Positions 1-5,765 of a DNA stretch of 6,668 bases are shown here, piece after piece (position 1 is the first letter of the stretch; each line of letters starts with the position of its first letter). The stretch covers positions 1-6,668 of the forward strand of contig JAUWSP010000148.1 of NCBI GenBank assembly GCA_030610025.1. The letters are read 5' to 3'. Source of the DNA: Acidobacteriota bacterium (GTDB lineage Bacteria > Acidobacteriota > Thermoanaerobaculia > Multivoradales > JAHEKO01). The position numbers and the translations under genes are program-made. A model generated the notes under the pieces. It searched no databases, was not told the DNA's origin, and saw only the letters and a program-made list of their open reading frames with translations.

Positions 1-2
1 TC

Positions 3-683
3 GCCTGGCAGCCGATCTACTGGGCGGATCTCCTGACCGGAGCAGAGCTGGCCTACCTACGACGGGCGAAGAATCGGGGCGACCTCGACTACCTCCGGCT
101 GCGCAAGTTCGTGGTCACGGCCTTCGGAGATGCCGTCGCCTATCAGCAAGTCACCAGCCCTCACAACACGACCTACGGGGACGTTCATGGCCGAGTCCGC
201 GAGGCGATCCACGAGCTCTACGTCGGCGGCCTGGGCTCCAAACCGAAGCCCTTGATCAGTCTCGCCCATTCCATGGGTGGCCACATTCTTTCGAACTACA
301 TCTGGGATGCGCAGAAAGGCCGCGACACCGCAGTGCCGCCATTCGAGCGCATGGACTGGCTTTCGGGGATGGTCACCTTCGGCTGCAACCTGCCGCTCTT
401 CACCTTCGCCTATTCGCAGGTCGATCCGATCCAGTTTCCACCCCCGCGGCTACGCGAGGATCTCAAGCAGAAGTCCAAATGGCTCAACTTCTACGATCCC
501 GATGACATCCTGGGCTATCCGCTGAAGCCGATCAGCGAAGGCTACGCCGAGGTCGTCACAAGGGATATCGCGATCAACGCGGGTGGGATGTACTCGAGCT
601 GGAACCCCCTGTCCCACAACGGCTACTGGGCAGACGACGATTTCACGAAGCCGGTGACGCGCTTGATCGCGAGCTTTCTCTAG
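3..683 (+). CDS. Alpha/beta hydrolase, 3' part (start lies upstream of the window)
   Basis: The reading frame is open from base 3 to the TAG at 681-683 and shows 226 residues of an alpha/beta-hydrolase C-terminal region. The visible start reads AWQPIYWADLL, so the gene begins before the window; the GTG at 111 is internal, because the coding sequence before it continues the same fold. The nucleophile elbow is AHSMGG (Ser codon 270-272), the A-x-S-x-G variant known from Bacillus subtilis LipA-type lipases rather than the usual G-x-S-x-G. Candidate acid residues lie in FYDPDDILGYPL (Asp codons at 495, 501 and 504), and the likely catalytic His is in SHNGYW (codon 615-617), in the right order for a Ser-Asp-His triad. 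Expected role: hydrolysis of an ester or similar bond; the substrate is unknown. No membrane segment is visible in this part. A stable hairpin follows the stop. The fold call is good; any finer function is not supported. Confidence 0.8.
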   Translation, partial: AWQPIYWADLLTGAELAYLRRAKNRGDLDYLRLRKFVVTAFGDAVAYQQVTSPHNTTYGDVHGRVREAIHELYVGGLGSKPKPLISLAHSMGGHILSNYIWDAQKGRDTAVPPFERMDWLSGMVTFGCNLPLFTFAYSQVDPIQFPPPRLREDLKQKSKWLNFYDPDDILGYPLKPISEGYAEVVTRDIAINAGGMYSSWNPLSHNGYWADDDFTKPVTRLIASFL

Positions 684-694
684 GAGCCCTGGAC

Positions 695-710
695 CCACCC
701 GTTCGGGTGG
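695..710 (+). terminator. Possible terminator hairpin after the hydrolase gene
   Basis: CCACCC (695-700) pairs perfectly with GGGTGG (705-710) around a GTTC loop, starting 11 bases after the hydrolase stop codon. GGAG (683-686) and CTCC (712-715) could add an imperfect outer stem. The downstream bases are pyrimidine-rich (CCTCCTTCC) but contain no real T-run, so this is a weak intrinsic terminator or just a 3'-end-protecting hairpin. Confidence 0.4.
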
Positions 711-802
711 CCTCCTTCCAGCCGTACAGGCATAGACTGAGAGCCACGTCGACAAGAGCAATTCAACCGACTGGCCGAAGCACCGGAGAAACGGAGGGCG
801 CC

Positions 803-1624
803 ATGCGGATCCATCTCGAAAGGGCAGTCTGCCTCGCGGCTCTGACCTCCCTATGGCTTGCGGTCCCAGCCGTGGCGCTGGCAGGGGAGGACAAGCTAAG
901 CGACGAGGCGATGGAGAGCTTTCTTCTCGACTCCGAGGTCGTGCGGGTTCAACAGATGCTTCCTGGAAGCACCTATCCGATGGCAGTGGAGCTGAGGATG
1001 CACGGCGTGGTTCGGAAGGCGGTCTTCAAGTATCGGCCCGCCGATCTGCCTCACACAAATGACATCGCGATGGGCGTCCCCCTCGCCGACAGCTATCTGT
1101 ATGAGACCGCGGCCTACCGGCTCGATCGCGCGCTGGGCCTCGGGATGGTACCGGTATCTGTGATTCGGGACATCCATGCCGAGGGAGCGGTCATCGAGTG
1201 GATCGAGGCTGCCACCACCGAGAAGGACCTGAGAACTAGCGGCGACTACCCGGGGGCTGCACGGTCATTGATTCAGCAACAGGCCGTGATGACCCTGTTC
1301 GACGCCCTGATCCTGAACAAGGATCGCAAGGACAGTGACCAGCTGATCACTCCTGAGGATGGGCAGCTCCACCTCGTGGATCATTCGCGTTCCTTCCCGG
1401 TCTCCGGGGAGATTGTGCCGACCTTCCTGGCCGAGCCCGCCAGTCTTCCTCGGTCCCTGCTGCACCGACTCATCCAGCTGGATGCCGAGTCGCTGGGTGA
1501 TCTCCTGGGCGGCCTCGTAACCGATGCGCAGATTGAAGCAATGCTCGAGCGACGCGACAAGATCGTGGAGAAGATCGGTGCGGATCGCGAGGAATATGGG
1601 GACGCGCAAGTCTTTCAAGACTAG
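803..1624 (+). CDS. Secreted HipA/FAM20-like kinase-fold protein
   Basis: This is a 273-residue protein. ATG 803 is chosen because GGAGGG (793-798) lies four bases upstream and because this start gives a clean Sec signal peptide (residues 1-27, Arg/His n-region, hydrophobic core, ALA|GE cleavage). An in-frame GTG at 707 would add 32 polar residues before the signal and is unlikely. The mature part has the motif order of atypical kinases: VFKYRP (Lys76, probable ATP lysine), YETAAYRLDRALGL (Glu101, probable partner glutamate), VPVSV, then a hinge-like IEWIE (131-135). FDALILNKDRK follows (Asp174, catalytic-loop candidate), then LHLVDHSRSF (Asp193, metal-binding candidate). The DHSRSF segment resembles the DNGRGF motif of FAM20 secreted kinases, and the D-R pair also occurs in HipA-like proteins. 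The predicted location is periplasmic or extracellular. The substrate could be protein, lipid or sugar, or it could be a pseudokinase. The fold assignment comes from motif reading only. Confidence 0.72.
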   Translation: MRIHLERAVCLAALTSLWLAVPAVALAGEDKLSDEAMESFLLDSEVVRVQQMLPGSTYPMAVELRMHGVVRKAVFKYRPADLPHTNDIAMGVPLADSYLYETAAYRLDRALGLGMVPVSVIRDIHAEGAVIEWIEAATTEKDLRTSGDYPGAARSLIQQQAVMTLFDALILNKDRKDSDQLITPEDGQLHLVDHSRSFPVSGEIVPTFLAEPASLPRSLLHRLIQLDAESLGDLLGGLVTDAQIEAMLERRDKIVEKIGADREEYGDAQVFQD

Positions 1625-1694
1625 CTCGCAGTCTTGGCGAGGTCTCTCCGAAATAGAACCCTCGAGACCCCTCTCTTTCGCGGTCGCGGCATGC

Positions 1695-1700
1695 TAAAGT
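1695..1700 (+). promoter_or_regulatory. Candidate -10 element for the receptor gene
   Basis: TAAAGT, preceded by TG and one base (TGC TAAAGT, 1692-1700), looks like an extended -10 element 39 bases before the receptor start codon. No convincing -35 hexamer lies 16-18 bases upstream, so the call rests on the extended -10 form and position alone. Confidence 0.25.
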
Positions 1701-1739
1701 AATTCCCACCCAGGGAACAAATCCAAGGAGGCTCAAGTC

Positions 1740-4046
1740 ATGGTAGATCGATTGACACGTTGGCACCTCGTCGCGATTGCTCTAGCTCTGATTCTCGTTT
1801 CTTTCGGCGGCCCCGTGTTCGCCCAGGAGGCGGCCGAGGATGAACTGGAGGCTGCCGCCGAGGAAGGCGACACGCTGGCAGCCGAAGAGGTCGCCGTTCT
1901 GGACGAGATCGTCGTCACCGCACAGAAGCGCGAGCAGAACATCCAGGAAGTACCGATCTCCATCACGACTATGGGCAAGGACGAGATCGATCTCCTCACG
2001 ATCGGTGCCCTCGACGTCCGGTTCCTCTCGGGCCGTGTGCCGAGCCTGCTGATCGAGTCCTCCTTTGGCCGGGCCTTCCCGCGTTTCTACATTCGCGGTC
2101 TTGGTAATACCGACTTCGACCTCAATGCCTCGCAGCCCGTCTCGATGGTCTACGACGAGATCGTCCTCGAGAATGCGGTTGTCAAGGGCATGCCGGTCTG
2201 GGATATGGAACGGATCGAAGTCCTGCGGGGTCCCCAGGGAAGCCTGTTCGGGCGCAACACCCCGGCCGGAATCGTCAAGTTCGACTCGATCAAGCCTTCG
2301 CAGGACTTCGACTCCTACGTGAGGGCCTCTTACGGATCCTTGGACAGCATCGATGTGAGGGGTGCTGTAGGCGGCCGGCTGACCGACACCTTCTCGGGCC
2401 GCTTCTCCGGCCTCTATCAGGGGCGCGGCGACTGGGTGGACAACGACTTCACCGGTGAGAAGGACGCCCTCGGCAGCAACGAGACCGTGGCCTATCGCCT
2501 GCAGTTTCTTTGGGAGCCCAACGAGAAGTTCGATGGCCTGCTCAATCTGCACGGCTGGTCAGTGGACGGCACAGCGCGACTGTTCCGGGCCAACATCTTC
2601 GACAAGGGCTCCAACAGCGTTGTCGATAGCTTCAGCCGGGACAAGGTCGCTTACGACGGCCTCAATGAGCAGAACATCGATTCGTTCGGCGGCATGTTGA
2701 AGCTGAACTACGAGTTCGACTTCGCCACCCTGACTTCGGTGACGGGCTACGAGACCCTGGATATGTTCAGCCGCGGCGACATCGATGGCGGCTTCGGGGC
2801 GTCCTTCGCGCCACCCTTTGGGCCTGGCTTCATCCCGTTCCCGTCGGAAAGCGCCGACGGCCTGCCCTACCTGGATCAGATCACCCAGGAGTTCCGACTC
2901 ACCAGCAATCCAGGTCAGCGTCTGGGTTGGATCGCGGGCCTCTACTTCTTCAACGAGGACCTGCAGGCCGACACCTTCAGCTTCGACAGCCTCGGGGGAA
3001 ACGTCCAGGATGGATACTCCTTCCAGAAACAGGAGACCGACTCCTGGGCCATGTTCGGGTCCCTCGACTACGCGGCGACGGATCGGTTGAGCCTGCAGGG
3101 CGGCTTGCGGTACTCGAAGGACAAGAAGGACTTCGTTGCCGAGCGGCCGGATCCAACCTTTCAGACCCCCACCTTCGAGCCGATCACCGAAAATACCGAT
3201 GCGGATTTCACCAGTTGGGATCTGACCGCCACGTACATGGTGAACGCCAATGTGAACGTCTACGGCCGGCTCGCTACGAGCTTCCGTGCCCCTAGCATCC
3301 AGGGCCGCATCCTGTTCTGCCCCGATTTCGAAGGCGGGCTGAATCCGGACACCAACTGTGTGGACGTGGCCGACCAGGAAGAGATCATCTCCGGTGAGAT
3401 CGGCGTCAAGTCCGAGCTGTTGGATCGCAAGCTGCGCCTCAACGTGACTGGCTACACCTTCCAGCTCGACGGGCAGCAGATCGTGGCTGTCGGTGGCGCG
3501 ATGAACACTGCCACCTTGCTCAATGCCGACCGCACCGACGGCTACGGCCTGGAATTCGACATCGACGTGGCCCCGACCGCCGAGTGGCTCATGACCTTCG
3601 GCCTGAGCTACAACAGCACCGAGATCAAGGATGATGAGTTGGTGGTGGGCGGCTGCGGTGGCGGTTGCACGATCACCGACCCGATCGGGCCGAACGGCGT
3701 CATAGTGGATGGCAACAGCCTGCCCCATGCACCCGAGTGGATCTTCAACGGCATCGTCGACTACCGGAAGCCGATCGGCAACAACTTATTCCTGGCCAGC
3801 CTGGACTGGGCCTACAACGACGAGAAGCGCTTCTTCCTCTACGAGTCCGAGGAGTTCAAGTCCGACTTCTTCGAGCTCGGTCTGCGCGTCGGCTACACCT
3901 TCAGCCAGGCCAAGTACGAGATCGCGCTGTTCGGCCGCAACATCACGGACGAGGTCATCGTCAACAACGGCATCGACTTCAACAACCTGACCGGTATGGT
4001 CAACGAGCCCCGGATCTGGGGCCTCGAGTTCGTCGCCCGGTTCTAG
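1740..4046 (+). CDS. TonB-dependent outer-membrane receptor
   Basis: This is a complete 768-residue receptor, a typical length. AAGGAGG (1725-1731), eight bases before ATG 1740, is a near-perfect ribosome binding site. Residues 1-28 form a Sec signal peptide ending VFA|QE. An acidic Ala/Glu-rich linker follows (31-50), then the TonB-box region DEIVVTAQKREQ (55-66), leading into the plug start NIQEVPISITTM. The plug contains the hallmark VLRGPQGSLFGRNTPAG (from residue 161). The remainder is a 22-strand-type beta-barrel with alternating aromatic strands (for example WIAGLYFFNEDLQ and LRLNVTGYTFQLDGQQ). It ends in the family signature FGRNITDEV and a C-terminal Phe (LEFVARF), as needed for BAM-assisted insertion. 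Its job is energy-dependent import across the outer membrane, driven by TonB-ExbB-ExbD encoded elsewhere. The VVTAQKREQ subgroup is broad, and the ligand cannot be assigned. Cys pairs 527/540 and 639/643 probably sit in surface loops. The amidohydrolase downstream may process its ligand. Confidence 0.95.
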   Translation: MVDRLTRWHLVAIALALILVSFGGPVFAQEAAEDELEAAAEEGDTLAAEEVAVLDEIVVTAQKREQNIQEVPISITTMGKDEIDLLTIGALDVRFLSGRVPSLLIESSFGRAFPRFYIRGLGNTDFDLNASQPVSMVYDEIVLENAVVKGMPVWDMERIEVLRGPQGSLFGRNTPAGIVKFDSIKPSQDFDSYVRASYGSLDSIDVRGAVGGRLTDTFSGRFSGLYQGRGDWVDNDFTGEKDALGSNETVAYRLQFLWEPNEKFDGLLNLHGWSVDGTARLFRANIFDKGSNSVVDSFSRDKVAYDGLNEQNIDSFGGMLKLNYEFDFATLTSVTGYETLDMFSRGDIDGGFGASFAPPFGPGFIPFPSESADGLPYLDQITQEFRLTSNPGQRLGWIAGLYFFNEDLQADTFSFDSLGGNVQDGYSFQKQETDSWAMFGSLDYAATDRLSLQGGLRYSKDKKDFVAERPDPTFQTPTFEPITENTDADFTSWDLTATYMVNANVNVYGRLATSFRAPSIQGRILFCPDFEGGLNPDTNCVDVADQEEIISGEIGVKSELLDRKLRLNVTGYTFQLDGQQIVAVGGAMNTATLLNADRTDGYGLEFDIDVAPTAEWLMTFGLSYNSTEIKDDELVVGGCGGGCTITDPIGPNGVIVDGNSLPHAPEWIFNGIVDYRKPIGNNLFLASLDWAYNDEKRFFLYESEEFKSDFFELGLRVGYTFSQAKYEIALFGRNITDEVIVNNGIDFNNLTGMVNEPRIWGLEFVARF

Positions 4047-4084
4047 CTCGGTCATCATGATCTGACGACAGCTACGAATCTGTC

Positions 4085-5545
4085 ATGGCTATGACAAGAG
4101 ATCTGGCGCGCAACTGCGCCAGATCTCTTTTTCTTTCTGTGCTGTTTGTTTCCGCTCTGTGCAGCCTGGTGCTGGCGTGCCAGGTACCGACCGGTGATCA
4201 GTCTCGGGATTCGGTCGAGGACGACGGATCCCAGCTCGTTGTGACGGGGGGCACTGTCGTCACTTTCGATGCGCAAGGCCGGGTCATCGATGGCGGAGCG
4301 GTCGCCATCGAGGAGGGTCGAATTGCGGCTGTCGGCACGGCAGCAGAGATCGAGGCGGCATTCCCCGGAGCTCGACGCATCGACGCCGCTGGCGGCCTCA
4401 TCCTGCCCGGCCTGATCAATGCCCACACGCATGCACCGATGGTCTTGTTCCGCGGGCTGGCGGATGATCTGGACCTCATGGAGTGGCTCGAAGAAGTCGT
4501 CTTCCCAGCCGAAGCCGAGCACGTCGACGAGGAGCTCGTCCGGTGGGGCACGCGTCTGGCCTGCCTCGAGATGCTCACGGGTGGCATCACCACCTTCGTC
4601 GACATGTACTACTTCGAAGACGCCATTGCCGAGGAGGCCGAACGCTGCGGGATGCGGGCCGTGGTCGGCGAGACCCTGATCGACTTCCCGGCTCCCGACA
4701 ACAGGAGCTGGGACGAGGCCATCGACTACACGCGGTCGTTCGTCGAACGCTGGCGCGGTCATCCGCGGATCACCCCGGCGGTGGCACCCCACTCCCTCTA
4801 CACTGTTTCTACCGAGCACTGGACCGAGGCACACCAGCTGGCCGAAGAGCTGGACGTGCCGGTGCTGACCCATCTGGCCGAGGGCCAGGCGGAGATCGAC
4901 CAGGTTCTCGAAACTACGGGAATGACCTCGATCGAGTATCTGGAGCACCTGGGTCTCCTGGACGATCGGCTGGTGGCGGCCCATGTGATCTTGCCGACAC
5001 TCAACGAAATCGACCTATTGGTTGACCGTGGCGTCGGTGTAGCTCACTGTCCGCAGTCGAACATGAAGATCGCAGCCGGCGTGGCACCGGTGCCATCGAT
5101 GATCGAGGCCGGTGTGGCCGTAGGAATCGGCACCGATGGTGCTGGCTCCAACAACGATCTCAATCTCTGGGAAGAGATCGACACGGCGGCGAAGCTGCAC
5201 AAGCTCGAGAGTGGCGACCCGACCGTGCTACCCGCCCGGCAGGCCTTGGGTCTGGCGACCATCGAAGGGGCCCGCGCCCTGGATATGGAGGGCGAGATCG
5301 GATCCCTGGAAGTGGGGAAGTGGGCCGACCTGATCATCGTCGCGACCGACGGCCTCCACCAACAGCCGCAGGATCCTGCCGCCAACCCCTACTCCTTCCT
5401 CGTCTACTCGACCAAAGCATCCGACGTGCGAACCGTCATCGTCGAGGGCCGTATCGTCGTCGACAACGGCCAGGTCCTGACCCTGGACGCAGAGGAAGTC
5501 CTGGAGAAGGCAGCGTACTACCGAGACATTCTTACCGGGCAGTGA
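4085..5545 (+). CDS. Lipoprotein amidohydrolase, MTA/SAH deaminase-like
   Basis: This is a 486-residue metal-dependent hydrolase of the amidohydrolase superfamily, closest by motif to 5-methylthioadenosine/S-adenosylhomocysteine deaminases and related chlorohydrolases. The motifs in order are: N-terminal sandwich VTGGTVVTFDA (from 53); metal pair NAHTHAP (His114, His116); APHSLYT (His236); THLAEG (His263, Glu266); AAHVI (His300); HCPQSNMK (His321); GTDGAGSNNDLNLWEE (Asp351). A second sandwich half ends the protein (KWADLIIV to GRIVVDNGQV). All expected zinc and catalytic positions are present, so it should be active. Unlike cytoplasmic relatives it starts with Arg residues, a hydrophobic core and VLAC (Cys32), a lipobox, so it is probably anchored in the envelope. 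Neither ATG 4085 nor ATG 4091 has a clear Shine-Dalgarno site. They are preferred because later starts such as GTG 4139 lose the basic n-region. A terminator-like hairpin overlaps the first 18 codons. The receptor stop is only 38 bases upstream. Substrate: an amino-heterocycle is likely, but its identity is uncertain. Confidence 0.88.
   Translation: MAMTRDLARNCARSLFLSVLFVSALCSLVLACQVPTGDQSRDSVEDDGSQLVVTGGTVVTFDAQGRVIDGGAVAIEEGRIAAVGTAAEIEAAFPGARRIDAAGGLILPGLINAHTHAPMVLFRGLADDLDLMEWLEEVVFPAEAEHVDEELVRWGTRLACLEMLTGGITTFVDMYYFEDAIAEEAERCGMRAVVGETLIDFPAPDNRSWDEAIDYTRSFVERWRGHPRITPAVAPHSLYTVSTEHWTEAHQLAEELDVPVLTHLAEGQAEIDQVLETTGMTSIEYLEHLGLLDDRLVAAHVILPTLNEIDLLVDRGVGVAHCPQSNMKIAAGVAPVPSMIEAGVAVGIGTDGAGSNNDLNLWEEIDTAAKLHKLESGDPTVLPARQALGLATIEGARALDMEGEIGSLEVGKWADLIIVATDGLHQQPQDPAANPYSFLVYSTKASDVRTVIVEGRIVVDNGQVLTLDAEEVLEKAAYYRDILTGQ
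4096..4138 (+). terminator. Strong intrinsic terminator overlapping the amidohydrolase 5' end
   Basis: AAGAGATCTGGCGC (4096-4109) and GCGCCAGATCTCTT (4116-4129) are perfect reverse complements: a 14-bp stem with a six-base GCAACT loop. The T-rich tract TTTTTCTTTCT (4128-4138) runs on from the 3' arm. Structure and position, about 50 bases after the receptor stop, fit a rho-independent terminator for the receptor mRNA. It lies inside codons 4-18 of the amidohydrolase as called, so it could instead, or also, act as an attenuator for that gene. Confidence 0.8.
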
Positions 5546-5647
5546 GGTCTTGAGGGCATGGGGGCTTGAAGCGGCCGCCGCCTCTGCCGGCCGGTGTTTG
5601 AGAGCAATGAGGGTTTGGGGAAACCGTCCCCGGCTTCCATGATGCAG

Positions 5648-5653
5648 TAGAAT
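5648..5653 (+). promoter_or_regulatory. Candidate -10 element upstream of the Ser/Thr kinase
   Basis: TAGAAT matches the sigma-70 -10 consensus at five of six positions and lies 112 bases before the kinase start. No good -35 hexamer is found at the expected distance upstream, so this is a position-and-match call only. Confidence 0.3.
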
Positions 5654-5730
5654 CACTCCACTCATCGCTCCGAATGTAGGGCTGGTACCTGGGGAGCAGG
5701 GTTGAATCGCCCTGTCCGGTATGACCCTCT

Positions 5731-5758
5731 CCAGGACCCAGGACCCAGGACCCGAGGA
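5731..5758 (+). repeat. Short 7-bp tandem repeat in the kinase leader
   Basis: Three perfect head-to-tail copies of CCAGGAC (5731-5751) are followed by a diverged fourth unit CCGAGGA (5752-5758). The last unit supplies the GAGGA ribosome binding site of the kinase gene, seven bases before its ATG. The tract is the only clear tandem repeat seen in the 220-base gap 5546-5765. The rest of that gap holds GC-rich palindromes and a possible -10 element but no gene. Confidence 0.8.
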
Positions 5759-5765
5759 CTTGTTA

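Noticed and set aside
707..802. GTG start 32 codons upstream of the exported kinase-like gene
   Set aside because: It overlaps the hairpin after the hydrolase and would place a polar stretch before a good signal peptide; ATG 803 has its own GGAGGG site.
1638..1669. Inverted repeat GGTCTC/GAGACC as a terminator for the exported kinase-like gene
   Set aside because: The stem is only six pairs, the 17-base loop is large, and there is no T-run directly after it.
1782..3728. Long minus-strand open frames opposite the receptor gene (256 and 389 codons)
   Set aside because: They lie entirely antisense to a certain gene, show no recognisable motif, and are the usual mirror of GC-rich codon bias.
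4047..4084. A promoter for the amidohydrolase in the gap after the receptor
   Set aside because: CTGACG at 4062 resembles a -35 box, but no -10 hexamer lies at a workable distance.
4055..4984. Minus-strand open frame of 309 codons opposite the amidohydrolase
   Set aside because: It is antisense to a gene with a full set of catalytic motifs; its own translation has no domain or signal that I recognise.
5571..5631. GC-rich palindromes (GCGGCCGC, CCGGCCGG) and GGTTT/AAACC hairpin after the amidohydrolase, considered as terminator
   Set aside because: Stems are short, alternatives compete, and no U-tract follows; such palindromes are common by chance in GC-rich DNA.
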